Positions 7,665 to 16,482 of a stretch of 37,234 nt of DNA are shown piece by piece. Each line of letters begins with the position of its first letter. The first letter of the stretch is position 1. The position numbers were made by a program, and so were the translations under genes. Under the pieces are notes generated by a model that had not been told where the DNA came from, did no database searches, and saw nothing but the letters and a program-made list of their open reading frames with translations. This DNA is from Fimbriimonadaceae bacterium (lineage in GTDB: Bacteria > Armatimonadota > Fimbriimonadia > Fimbriimonadales > Fimbriimonadaceae): NCBI GenBank assembly GCA_025455775.1, contig JALOLT010000015.1, forward strand, positions 1-37,234. The letters run 5' to 3'.

Positions 7665-7776
7665 AATGAATGAGGGCAAGGCCCACAGCAGAGGGAGCAA
7701 CCAAAGACAGATCCCCAGGCCGATAGAAATCTCACCGACCCCGTTGCGCAGGGGCAGGCTATAAAAAGGCCATCGC

Positions 7777-8355
7777 CTAGGGGCCAGAAAGGTAAGTGAG
7801 CTTTCGCGAGAGGCTTCCACTCTCTCTCTGTTCCTGCCGGATGATGCCAAGGCCAGAGGAAAACCAAGTCATGATCTCGATCTGACCTTCTTCCAAAGTG
7901 AGAGTGAGGATTGAAAGGGTAGCAGTAACCGATTTCGTCCCCACTTGGGTTTCTTCTTCCTTGAACTCCAAATTCGCTCGCGCTGTACTGGCAGCGCCAG
8001 CGACAATGATCTGGCCCTTCCACGCTCTAGGCTTTTGATCAGTCGCCAGCAGGGGAATCGGAGGAACATAGGTCGTTCCGCTCAACTTGCCAGCGTAAAG
8101 CACGCCGTTTTGCCAGGCGAGAGTGCTCTCTCCAGCCGGCCCACTCAGCCGCCAGCCAGAAAAACTCCCCACGGGAGCCCTGCCTTCGACCGCCACTTCC
8201 CAAACCGCTTCGTGCAGAGGACTCCTCACCTGATAGGCCCACTGGCTCTTCTCGTCGAGCGGCATCAGGGGATGGCCAGAAGGACTACACCCTGCGACAA
8301 AGAACCACGCGAACCCAGCCAAACCGAGAGGAACCACACTCTGCCGGAATCTCAT
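7777..8355 (-). CDS. Hypothetical lipoprotein
   Basis: A 192-residue exported protein. The signal sequence MRFRQSVVPLGLAGFAWFFVAGC ends in a lipobox (VAGC, Cys at residue 23), so it should be lipid-anchored. The mature part is predicted beta-rich (WEVAVEGRAPVGSFSGWRLSGPAGESTLAWQNGVLY...), and its last part (EIMTWFSSGLGIIRQEQ) resembles the 'WFSKGVGLVK' phrase seen in several secreted proteins that report total-intensity-like outputs; I do not assign a function. It begins 3 bases after the stop of pcrA, so it is co-transcribed, although there is no obvious functional link. Confidence 0.8.
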   Translation of the reverse strand: MRFRQSVVPLGLAGFAWFFVAGCSPSGHPLMPLDEKSQWAYQVRSPLHEAVWEVAVEGRAPVGSFSGWRLSGPAGESTLAWQNGVLYAGKLSGTTYVPPIPLLATDQKPRAWKGQIIVAGAASTARANLEFKEEETQVGTKSVTATLSILTLTLEEGQIEIMTWFSSGLGIIRQEQRESGSLSRKLTYLSGP

Positions 8356-8358
8356 ACA

Positions 8359-10575
8359 CTAAGAGACGGATTCAAGCTTCGCAAGACTCTGAACAAGTTT
8401 TTTAACCCCGACATCACCAGGAAAACCGACGGTCACCTCTGCATCATTTCTCAAAGGAGCACAGGCAATGACGATCCCGAGACCGAACTTCTTGTGTTGA
8501 ACCTTTTGGCCAACTTGGAACGGGGGAGTCCAGCTTGGCCTCTGCCTGGGCTGGTCTGGCTCGCTCAATGAATAGGTGCCGCTTCGCTCCAAATGAACAG
8601 TCCTGGTGGAAGAAACAGGGGAAACGCTCGGCGAGGAACCCACCATCGGGTCAGTGAGATCGCGAGGAATATCCCCCAAGAATCGGGATTGGGGATTGAA
8701 TTTCGCTTGGCCATAGGTCGAACGACGCCGCGCGAAGGTGAGGTAGAGATCTTCTTTGGCTCTTGTCATCCCAACGTAGCACAGGCGGCGTTCCTCTTCC
8801 ATTTCAGTGTTCGAATCGAGGGCCCTGGAATGAGGAAAGACCCCTTCTTCGAGACCCATCAGAAAGACTGCCGGAAACTCGAGTCCCTTGCTGGAGTGCA
8901 GAGTCATGAGGGTCACAGAATCCCCTGATTCGTTCAGAGAATCTGTGTCGGCGCTCAGGGCCACCGATTCCAAAAAGGCTCCCAGAGTCTTTTCCGTTTC
9001 AGGATCATTGTCGAAGTTGGTCGTTACGTTGACCAATTCCTGCAGGTTTTCCAGGCGACTCTGGGATTCTTCGGTTCGTTCGGCCCGGAGCTCTTCTAGC
9101 AATCCGCTTGATTTCATCAGGTGAGTCAAAACGGGAGTGATTCGCCCCTCTTTTGCCAAGTGAGCCGCATCTTCGATCAAGCCAATGTAGGAGTTAATGC
9201 CTGAGAGTTGCTTTTTTTGAAGTTCTTGCTGAAAGGCTGTGTTTGCCAAGGTCTCGAACAGGGTGGCGCCCTTGTCGGCTGCCCACTTTTCCGCCTTTTG
9301 CACGGAGGTTTGGCCGATTCCTCGCGACGGAGTGTTAAGTGACCTCTTGACCGACACATCATCCGCTGAGTTGAGGACGACACGGAGGTAGGCGATCATG
9401 TCTTTGATCTCCTTTCGTTCGTAGAATCGCTGCCCCCCTACCAGGATGTGAGGAATCCTCATCGTCACGAAGGCTTCTTCCACCACCCGAGACATGGCGT
9501 TCATTCGGTAAAGCACGGCAAAATCTCCCCATTTTTTGCGCCCTGCCCTCACCTCGCGCAAGACAGTGTCAGCGACTAGCATCGCCTCATCTTGTTCCGT
9601 GCCAGCCTCTCCGATTTGAATGAGGCTTCCCCCTGTGTTTTGGGTCCAGAGCTTTTTATCATTGCGGCCCCGGTTGTGGCGGACGACCGAGTAAGCCCCA
9701 TCCAGGATTTGCTTTGTCGATCGGTAGTTCTGATCCAGGGTGATGATCTTCGCGTCAGGATGGTCCGAAGTAAATCGCAGCATCAGACTCAAATCTGCCC
9801 CTCTCCAGCCATAGATTGATTGGTCATCGTCACCGACAATCGTGATGTTTTTGTGCTTGGCGCTTAGGATATCAGCGAATTTATATTGGGCAAAGTTGAC
9901 GTCTTGGTATTCGTCTACCATCACTTGCTCGAATCGTTCTTGCATTTTTTCCCGGACTTCTTTGCCTTCTTGAAGAAGTCTCACTGCCATCAGCAGAATG
10001 TCGTCAAAGTCGAGCGCGTTGGCCTTTGCCAAGGTTCGGTTGTAGACGGGGAAAACTTGGGCGACGATTTTTTCGAAGTATCCGCTGGCTGTCGCTGCAT
10101 ATTGCTCGGGAGTCAGAAGCTTTTCCTTGGCCCGGCTGATTTCCGAGAGAAGGGCCCTTGGTTGAATCGACTTTTCTTCGAGCCCCTTCGATTTCAAGAT
10201 ATCCCGAATGAGTGTGTTTTGGTCCCCATCGTCGTAGACGACAAAATCGCGGCTAAGACCGACTGCTTCGCCTTCCTGCCGGAGCAATCTCGCGCACGTT
10301 GAGTGAAAAGTGCCAATCCACATATTCCTGGCGGCATCGCCAATCATGGCTTCCACCCTTGCTCTCATCTCTTTTGCCGCTTTGTTGGTGAAAGTGACGG
10401 CAAGAATTCTGCTTGGATAGAGTCCTGTTTGAATTAGGTGCGCCACTCGACTCGTGATGACCCTTGTCTTTCCAGAGCCTGCCCCAGCAATGATCATCAG
10501 GGGGCCTTTTTCATGCAAAACCGCCTCCCTTTGCTCAGGGTTCAGGGTTGATAGATCAAAGGCAGCGGTCTCCAT
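8359..10575 (-). CDS. pcrA: ATP-dependent DNA helicase PcrA/UvrD
   Basis: A 738-residue superfamily 1A 3'-5' helicase for repair, replication restart and removal of stalled RNA polymerase. Motifs in order: LNPEQREAVL (Q motif), Walker A AGAGSGKT at about 30-37, VTFTNKAAKEM, VDEYQDVN (motif II), GDDDQSIYGWRGAD (III), LDQNYRST (IV), VTLMTLHSSKGLEFPAVFL (V) and RRLCYVGMTRAKEDLYL (VI). The C-terminal domain (about 690-735, FQVGQKVQHKKFGLGIV) is the Tudor-like fold of PcrA that contacts RNA polymerase, favouring PcrA over Rep. First gene of a two-gene unit with the lipoprotein. The start ATG at 10575 is followed directly by a typical N-terminus. Confidence 0.96.
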   Translation of the reverse strand: METAAFDLSTLNPEQREAVLHEKGPLMIIAGAGSGKTRVITSRVAHLIQTGLYPSRILAVTFTNKAAKEMRARVEAMIGDAARNMWIGTFHSTCARLLRQEGEAVGLSRDFVVYDDGDQNTLIRDILKSKGLEEKSIQPRALLSEISRAKEKLLTPEQYAATASGYFEKIVAQVFPVYNRTLAKANALDFDDILLMAVRLLQEGKEVREKMQERFEQVMVDEYQDVNFAQYKFADILSAKHKNITIVGDDDQSIYGWRGADLSLMLRFTSDHPDAKIITLDQNYRSTKQILDGAYSVVRHNRGRNDKKLWTQNTGGSLIQIGEAGTEQDEAMLVADTVLREVRAGRKKWGDFAVLYRMNAMSRVVEEAFVTMRIPHILVGGQRFYERKEIKDMIAYLRVVLNSADDVSVKRSLNTPSRGIGQTSVQKAEKWAADKGATLFETLANTAFQQELQKKQLSGINSYIGLIEDAAHLAKEGRITPVLTHLMKSSGLLEELRAERTEESQSRLENLQELVNVTTNFDNDPETEKTLGAFLESVALSADTDSLNESGDSVTLMTLHSSKGLEFPAVFLMGLEEGVFPHSRALDSNTEMEEERRLCYVGMTRAKEDLYLTFARRRSTYGQAKFNPQSRFLGDIPRDLTDPMVGSSPSVSPVSSTRTVHLERSGTYSLSEPDQPRQRPSWTPPFQVGQKVQHKKFGLGIVIACAPLRNDAEVTVGFPGDVGVKKLVQSLAKLESVS

Positions 10576-10790
10576 AGCCCTTCATTATCCCTTTCCCTGG
10601 GCCAGAGTGGTAGACTTTTGGAAACGTGTTCGCGTGGCTTTTTTCCCAGATATTGGTCCGGGAGGAACCTGTAACCAATGAAGGGGAGTAAGACGTCAAT
10701 AATTGTCAGAAGAAGACACGTTTCAAAGTCTTGGTTAAAGTTCTGGTACCTTGTGAAAGGTAAGACGAGATTTTGGCGGAGTACTGAGTT

Positions 10791-12305
10791 ATGAAGAGAT
10801 TCGTTGGAGTTGCACTCGCGCTGGTTTTGGCCGGAATGGTCATGGCCCAGCAAAACTTCACAATTCGCCGACCGGCCGAAGGGTCGACCGTTCGCGAAGT
10901 CGTGAAAGTGAGATTTCCCAAGGACAGTGTGCCTGAGGGATGGTATGTCGGAATTCGAGTGAACGGTAAGTTCCTGGAAGCAGTTTTGCCAGAAGTAGAG
11001 GGGAACGACTACGTCTACAACCTCGACACAAAGGCACGCAACCTGCAAGACGGCCCTCTCTCCATTGAGGCGATTCTGTACGCCGATCCTGGTGATCGTC
11101 GACCTCAAGTGGCAAACCGAAGCCAGGTCAACGTGACGCTGGATAACCGAACCTCCATTCGGGTTCCCGAAGATGGTTTTCGACTCCGCTACTCCTTCCC
11201 GGTCGGCCGCGAATTCATTTACAACACAGAGGTCAGTTCGTCTGTCTCGATTCTGTCTCAGGCCCAAGCGCAACTCGGGAGTCGCGCCGCTGAGATTCCA
11301 ACCGCCATGGAGCGTCTAAGGCTCCTCTTTGCAGTTGACAACGCTTACTCTGGAGCGAGTGGACGCGAAGGGCTCGTTCGCCTTCAAGCTGTCCCTCCCG
11401 TCGGAACCGATCATGCCTGGCTCACGACCAGCGGAAGCAGCGGACCCCAAAAGTATTACGACTACCAAATGCACCCAATCTTCATGAGGCTCTCTAACAC
11501 AGGCCGAGAGATTTGGACAGCATTCCCCACCTACTTCCCCCTTGAAGGCACCTCTGGTGACTCAGCGCGTACCGACCTTTACGCCTTCTTCCCCCTCCCG
11601 ATCCTTCCCGAAAGAGGAATTCGTCCTGGCGAGGCCTTTGCCGCAGTTTTCAGCCAAGGAGTCATCAACCTTGACGAAAAAGACACTAAGGAAAAAAGTA
11701 CCCTGAGCGTTGATGGCAGGGGCGTCTTCGAAAGCGTCGAATGGGAAAAAGGACGCCCAACCGCTAAGCTGAGCGTAACAGTTGCCCAAGGGGCCAACGA
11801 CCTCCGTGGCATGGATCCAACCGCCCTCGGTGGAATCCCCCAAAGGATCGAGTCGAAAGGCACAATTTGGTTTGACCTAAGCCTGGGAATGGTCGTGAGA
11901 TATGATCAGGTCACGACAACTGAAGTCCTGATCGAAGGTGGAGCCGCCCAAGGAGGCGGGATGGGCCCAGGAGCGGGCGGAGGACGCGGCGGACGTGGAG
12001 GTGGGCCGGCCCCTGGTCAGATGGGGCCTTCGCAGCCAGGAAGTGCTCAATTTATGCTCCCGGGTCAGTTTGACCTCAATCCATCTTCCGCAGACAATTC
12101 ACGCCAAGCGGGACGAGGAGCACCAGGTGGACAGCCAGGAGGCGAGAGAGCCGGACGTGGCCGACAAGGTGGCGGTCCCCCAATGGGAACGATGGGTGGC
12201 CCGAACGGAGGATTCGGAGCTGGTAACCGAGGAGCAGGCGGGGGAGCCGGAAACACACGCCAAATTCTCAGGCAGCAGTCACGAATCTCCATGACCCTCG
12301 AATAG
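10791..12305 (+). CDS. Secreted protein with glycine/arginine-rich tail
   Basis: Unrecognised 504-residue exported protein. The signal peptide is MKRFVGVALALVLAGMVMA. Residues about 22-110 (FTIRRPAEGSTVREVVKVRFPKDSVPEGWYVGIRVNGKFL) look like a beta-sandwich of the kind found in surface proteins ('pumped-in' Ig-like). The middle (about 125-385) is predicted beta-rich and ends with VRYDQVTTTEVLIEG, resembling secreted proteins that describe bulk conversion from one form to another. From about 385 onward the tail is dominated by Gly, Arg, Gln, Pro and Met (GGGRGGRGGG, then GGPPMGTMGGPNGG), presumably disordered, ending in a normal RQILRQQSRISMTLE. A ribosome site GGCGGAG lies upstream. Its tail is unlike its neighbours. 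First gene of the long plus-strand run. Confidence 0.75.
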   Translation: MKRFVGVALALVLAGMVMAQQNFTIRRPAEGSTVREVVKVRFPKDSVPEGWYVGIRVNGKFLEAVLPEVEGNDYVYNLDTKARNLQDGPLSIEAILYADPGDRRPQVANRSQVNVTLDNRTSIRVPEDGFRLRYSFPVGREFIYNTEVSSSVSILSQAQAQLGSRAAEIPTAMERLRLLFAVDNAYSGASGREGLVRLQAVPPVGTDHAWLTTSGSSGPQKYYDYQMHPIFMRLSNTGREIWTAFPTYFPLEGTSGDSARTDLYAFFPLPILPERGIRPGEAFAAVFSQGVINLDEKDTKEKSTLSVDGRGVFESVEWEKGRPTAKLSVTVAQGANDLRGMDPTALGGIPQRIESKGTIWFDLSLGMVVRYDQVTTTEVLIEGGAAQGGGMGPGAGGGRGGRGGGPAPGQMGPSQPGSAQFMLPGQFDLNPSSADNSRQAGRGAPGGQPGGERAGRGRQGGGPPMGTMGGPNGGFGAGNRGAGGGAGNTRQILRQQSRISMTLE

Positions 12306-12328
12306 AAGACGAGTATCCTAAAGGCCGA

Positions 12329-13147
12329 ATGGCCCTCAAAAATCTCCTCAAGGCGCGTAGCTCTCTCGATGAATCGGGAGAGCTACGCGCGACTCTTGGG
12401 GAACATCTTGAAGAAATCCGCAAGAGAATCTTCGCTGTCGCCATCTTCTGGGTCATTGCCTCCTGTCTGGGATGGTGGCCCCTCCAGCCGATCGTCTACA
12501 AGGCTCTCGTAAACCAAGTCAATGCGGGACTCCCAAAAGACTTCCAGCTCACCGAAGCAATTCTCAACATCACAGAGCCCTTCTTCCTCACCCTCAGGCT
12601 CTCTCTCTGGATCGGTGCGATCCTTACTATCCCATTCGCCGTTTATCACCTCTGGGGCTTCGTGAAGCCAGGACTCAAGCCGAACGAAATCAAGCCACTG
12701 AGGATTGTCGTTCCCATCAGTGTCGTGCTCTTTGTAATCGGCGCCTCCCTCGGCTGGTATGTCCTGCCCCCCACCATCGGCTGGTTTGTGAGCTTCGCGG
12801 CGAACTACCAAGGAGTGCAAGTGATCGCAAACGTCCGCGACCTTGTGTTTTTGTGCGCCAAGCTCATCCTGGCCTTCGGGCTGAGCTTCCAGCTCCCCCT
12901 GGTTGTCTACTTCCTCACCAGAGTCGGCATCGTCACGCCAGAGACCCTCATGAGGTCTTGGAAACACTCAGTCGTAGGAGTCTTTGTGTTCGCCGCAGTC
13001 TTAACTCCGACTGGTGACCCCATCACAATGTCGGTTTTGGCAGTTCCCTTGTGCCTCCTCTTCTTTGCCAGTGTCATAGCCGCCAAAACCTCAGCCAAAA
13101 AGAGCAAAGCACAAGAACGAGTGGATGAGTTGAACGATTTGGATTGA
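12329..13147 (+). CDS. tatC: Twin-arginine translocase subunit TatC
   Basis: A 272-residue inner-membrane protein, the receptor that binds twin-arginine signal peptides in the Tat export pathway. It has the characteristic start LGEHLEEIRKRIF, the FFLTLRLSLWIGAILTIPFAVYHLWGFVKPGL block, and six predicted membrane segments. LTPTGDPITMSVLAVPLCLLF near the end matches the conserved T-P-D segment. The tail is short and charged. AAAGG lies 6 bases before the ATG. No tatA/tatB is in the window. It overlaps the following helicase gene by 4 bases. Confidence 0.95.
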   Translation: MALKNLLKARSSLDESGELRATLGEHLEEIRKRIFAVAIFWVIASCLGWWPLQPIVYKALVNQVNAGLPKDFQLTEAILNITEPFFLTLRLSLWIGAILTIPFAVYHLWGFVKPGLKPNEIKPLRIVVPISVVLFVIGASLGWYVLPPTIGWFVSFAANYQGVQVIANVRDLVFLCAKLILAFGLSFQLPLVVYFLTRVGIVTPETLMRSWKHSVVGVFVFAAVLTPTGDPITMSVLAVPLCLLFFASVIAAKTSAKKSKAQERVDELNDLD

Positions 13148-15384
13148 TACCAGACTACTCGCTCCCTCAATTTGCAGCTCCGATGCTCGTCGGGAGTTTC
13201 CAACTCGGCGAACAGGAAGGATCGTTTTCCGATCTCAAACAGCCACTTGACCTGAATGTGCAAAGACTGCTAGACAACCAGGGCATTAAGGGTCTCTATC
13301 GCCACCAAGCCCAGGCAATTGATCTCGCTCGATCTGGTCAAGACGTGATGATTGTCACAGGAACAGCGAGCGGAAAGTCTCTTTCCTACATGGTTCCCCT
13401 GGCAGAGATGCTGCTCAATGAACCAAACGCCAAGGCCTTGCTCATGTTCCCCACAAAAGCCTTGGGGCAAGATCAGGTGGGCCGATTAGAGTCGTTTTTG
13501 GAAGGCACACCCCTCCTCGTCAGCTCCTACGACGGAGATACACCAAAATCGGTCAGGCGAGGGGCCAGGGCGAGTGCCAATGTGATCCTCACTAATCCAG
13601 ACATGCTCCACGTTGGGATCCTGCCCCAACATGAACTCTGGACCAAGTTCCTTCGATCCCTCAGGCTGATCGTCATCGACGAAATCCACACCTACCGGGG
13701 GGTCTTTGGCGGCCACGTTGCGGGTGTCATTCGTAGGCTCCTTCGCCTCGCCGAGTGGCACGGGGCAAGGCCCCAGGTGATCGGTTGCAGTGCCACCATC
13801 GAAAACCCCCTTGAACACTTCCAAGATCTCGTCGGGAGAACGCCAGTACCCGTAGGACAAGATACAGCCCCGAAACCTGTTCGTTCCCACTACTTTCTGG
13901 CGACGCCGAATGATTCAGCAGAAACAACCGGAGAGTCGAGCAACTCTCTTGTCGCACGACTCTTGGTTGATGCGATCACCCAGGGAACCAGGGGTTACCG
14001 CTCCCTCGTTTTTTGCCGTTCCCGAACCTCGGTTGAACTCGTCCTTCGTCAAGCCAGAGACATCCTCAAGAAGATGGGAGAGGACGAAAAGGTCATCGAT
14101 AGCTACCGCGGAGGATATAAAGCTGCGGAACGCCGCTCCATCGAATCAGCAATGTTCAAGGGGAAGCTCTTGGGCCTGGTCTCAACAAATGCCATGGAGC
14201 TGGGTGTCGATATCGGCAAGCTACAAGTCGTCATCATGAATGGATTCCCCGGGAGCGTGAGTAGCTATTGGCAGCAAGGAGGCAGAACTGGGCGAACCAA
14301 GGCCACTGGCCATGTCCTCTACGTCGCCCACGACGATCCCTATGATCAGGCTGTACTCGTGGATCCTCACAAGTGGCTGATGCCAAATGCCGATCCGGTC
14401 CGCCTCGCCCACGGAAATCCAGTCGTCTTGGCAGGGCAGATCAAGTGTGCAGCCCACGAGCGGGCTTTGACGCATCAAGAAGTAGAGAGTTTTTCACCCG
14501 AGGCCCCCTTAATCCTGGACCAACTTTTGCAGGGCGGGGAGTTGGTCTTGAGTGCACAGCGCTACTTCTTCCCATCCTACACGTCGCCCGCCCACGCGAT
14601 CAACTTGAGGGGATCCAGCAACAGCCCAACCCAGATGCATGAGGGGACAAACTTCTTAGGAGACATGGAGCCCTGGCGGGCGACTCTCCAAGCTCACCCT
14701 GGGGCGATCTATCTGCATCGGGGGGAGCAATACGAGGTTCAGTCCTTGGATTTGGAACAAGGCAGAGCAGAACTCGTCCCCTTTTCTGGACGACACTTCA
14801 CCAGGGCCTTGCACCATTCTGAAGTAGAAACGACAGCCCAACTGGCCCAGCACGACATGGGCGAAGCCACCTTGTCCCTGTTGGGTCTCCGTGTTCGAAC
14901 CCAAGTCACAGGCTACCAATGCCTTTTGGGGAGTGGCCAGCATGTGGTGAGCGAACATCCTCTGGATCTCCCGGAGAGAGTTCTTCACACCCTTGGGCTG
15001 CGGCTCGATTTGCCCTATCGCTGGGGATCGGAGGAATTTATGGTCGATCTCCATGGACTGGAACATGCCCTGGCTGGCCCTGCCCCTCTCGTTGCCTCAT
15101 GCGATCGCAACGACATTGAGTCAATCTGGCGGCCCACCTACCCGGAAACCTTGGCCCCCTGCGTCATATTCTTCGACGCCAGAGAGGGGGGAACAGGGCT
15201 GAGCGAAGTCCTTTTCCAGCGATTTGATCAGTGGGTCGAAATTGCCCTGAAAAATCTCCTAAACTGCCCTTGCACCACTGGGTGCCCAAAGTGCCTCCTG
15301 AGTCCGCGCTGCGAAAGTGCGAACGAACTTCTCAGCAAGAGTGGGGCAATCGAGCTTTTGAAGAGACTGCTGGCTCTGTTGTAA
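13144..15384 (+). CDS. DEAD/DEAH-box helicase with DUF1998 domain, MrfA-like
   Basis: A 746-residue superfamily 2 helicase of the MrfA/YprA (Hrq1-like) type, whose B. subtilis member repairs mitomycin-C damage. The start is a TTG overlapping the tatC stop (TTGA). Motifs: LYRHQAQAI (Q), Walker A TGTASGKS at about 72-79, MFPTKALGQDQ, VIDEIH (motif II), GCSATIENP (III), FCRSRTSVEL, STNAMELGVDIGKL and GGRTGRTKATG (VI; the second R is the arginine finger). The C-terminal DUF1998 ends with the four-cysteine signature CPCTTGCPKC-----C at about 708-724. An inner ATG at 13183 is a shorter alternative start. The size matches MrfA (about 750). Confidence 0.93.
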   Translation: MIPDYSLPQFAAPMLVGSFQLGEQEGSFSDLKQPLDLNVQRLLDNQGIKGLYRHQAQAIDLARSGQDVMIVTGTASGKSLSYMVPLAEMLLNEPNAKALLMFPTKALGQDQVGRLESFLEGTPLLVSSYDGDTPKSVRRGARASANVILTNPDMLHVGILPQHELWTKFLRSLRLIVIDEIHTYRGVFGGHVAGVIRRLLRLAEWHGARPQVIGCSATIENPLEHFQDLVGRTPVPVGQDTAPKPVRSHYFLATPNDSAETTGESSNSLVARLLVDAITQGTRGYRSLVFCRSRTSVELVLRQARDILKKMGEDEKVIDSYRGGYKAAERRSIESAMFKGKLLGLVSTNAMELGVDIGKLQVVIMNGFPGSVSSYWQQGGRTGRTKATGHVLYVAHDDPYDQAVLVDPHKWLMPNADPVRLAHGNPVVLAGQIKCAAHERALTHQEVESFSPEAPLILDQLLQGGELVLSAQRYFFPSYTSPAHAINLRGSSNSPTQMHEGTNFLGDMEPWRATLQAHPGAIYLHRGEQYEVQSLDLEQGRAELVPFSGRHFTRALHHSEVETTAQLAQHDMGEATLSLLGLRVRTQVTGYQCLLGSGQHVVSEHPLDLPERVLHTLGLRLDLPYRWGSEEFMVDLHGLEHALAGPAPLVASCDRNDIESIWRPTYPETLAPCVIFFDAREGGTGLSEVLFQRFDQWVEIALKNLLNCPCTTGCPKCLLSPRCESANELLSKSGAIELLKRLLALL

Positions 15385-15416
15385 AGGATCAGACTGGTAT
15401 CCTTATCGCTCCAGAC

Positions 15417-16445
15417 ATGTTGATTTTGATGCAATTTGGGGCGACGGATGCCCAGGTAAAGGCGGTTTGCGCCGTTCTGAGGGAAAAGGGCATTGAGCCG
15501 CTCGAATTGCCGGGGGAGGATCGGGTCGCAGTTGGAGTTCCAGCATCGTTGAGCGCAGATCAACGCATCGCCCTCGAAGCGATTTTGGGGCGAATGGATG
15601 GGGTGAGCAAAGTCACCCAAACCTCCAGTCCCTTCAAGCTAGCGAGCCTCGAGTTCCGCCGCACCAAAACTTTGGTCGAGATTAAGGATGTCAAGATTGG
15701 GCCAGGGCACTTTGCCGTCATGGGTGGGCCTTGCTCGGTCGAATCGTTGGATCAGTTTCGCAAGGCAGCGGAAGTGGTCAAGCAGTCTGGAGCGAAGATC
15801 TTGCGCGGGGGTGCCTTTAAGCCCCGCACGTCTCCCTATTCCTTCCAAGGACTGCAACTCGAAGGCCTGAAGATCATCAAGCAAGTTGCGGAGGAGACAG
15901 GACTCGCCACCATCAGCGAAGTCATGTCCGCCGACATGGTTGAGGCTGTGGCAGACCACGTCGACATACTGCAAATCGGGGCAAGATCCATGCAGAATTT
16001 CCCTCTTCTGGTCGAAGCAGGAAAGTCACAAAAGCCGATTTTTCTGAAAAGAGGCCCGAGTGCCACCCTCGACGAGTTTTTGCTGGCGAGCGAGTACGTC
16101 TTGAACGAAGGCAACAACCAGGTGATCTTATGCGAAAGAGGGATCATCGCTTTTGACCGTGCCTACACCCGCAATACTCTTGATCTGAACGCAGTACCAG
16201 TCCTGAAAGAACTAACCCACCTCCCGGTTGTTGTTGACCCGAGCCATGGCACAGGTGTCGCGCGATACGTCGCAGCAATGGCAAAGGCGGCCCTGGTGGC
16301 TGGAGCCGACGGGGTGATGGTCGAGATGCATCCTGATCCCAAAGAGGCCCTCAGCGACGGAAGCCAGGCCCTGGACAGTGAACAGTTCAGCACCATGATG
16401 GATGACTTGAGGGGATTGGCTGCCTACATGCACCTCACACTGTAG
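15417..16445 (+). CDS. aroF: 3-deoxy-7-phosphoheptulonate (DAHP) synthase, type I beta
   Basis: A 342-residue enzyme joining phosphoenolpyruvate and erythrose 4-phosphate in the first shikimate step. The N-terminal ferredoxin-like (ACT-like) domain (about 1-75) is of the kind used for feedback control in the Thermotoga-type enzyme. The barrel follows: VMGGPCSVES, RGGAFKPRTSPYSFQG, QIGARSMQNFPLL, PIFLKRG, ILCERGI, VVDPSHGTG and DGVMVEMHPDP. I chose the ATG at 15417; the frame is open further upstream into the helicase gene, but that part is not family-like. No strong ribosome site is seen. It is 32 bases after the helicase stop, and separate from aroQ and pheA. Confidence 0.95.
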   Translation: MLILMQFGATDAQVKAVCAVLREKGIEPLELPGEDRVAVGVPASLSADQRIALEAILGRMDGVSKVTQTSSPFKLASLEFRRTKTLVEIKDVKIGPGHFAVMGGPCSVESLDQFRKAAEVVKQSGAKILRGGAFKPRTSPYSFQGLQLEGLKIIKQVAEETGLATISEVMSADMVEAVADHVDILQIGARSMQNFPLLVEAGKSQKPIFLKRGPSATLDEFLLASEYVLNEGNNQVILCERGIIAFDRAYTRNTLDLNAVPVLKELTHLPVVVDPSHGTGVARYVAAMAKAALVAGADGVMVEMHPDPKEALSDGSQALDSEQFSTMMDDLRGLAAYMHLTL

Positions 16446-16482
16446 GAGCCCCGCTTTTCCGGCAACAACAAGGCGAAGACAG

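Noticed and set aside
7554-7850. A minus-strand frame with a membrane-like stretch between lexA and the lipoprotein gene
   Set aside because: No ATG/GTG start with a ribosome site near the hydrophobic part, it crosses the 16-bp stem-loop and overlaps both genes out of frame.
10542-11273. A 243-codon minus-strand frame over the start of pcrA and the secreted-protein gene
   Set aside because: Antisense to two better-supported coding regions; no family resemblance.
11938-12260. Repetitive GGA/GGC-rich DNA as a tandem repeat or CRISPR-like array
   Set aside because: It is simply the codons of a glycine-rich tail; units vary in length and sequence and there are no spacers.
15384-15404. AAGGAT/ATCCTT hairpin between the helicase gene and aroF, as a terminator or riboswitch
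   Set aside because: Only six pairs, a 9-base loop and no U-tract; too weak to call.
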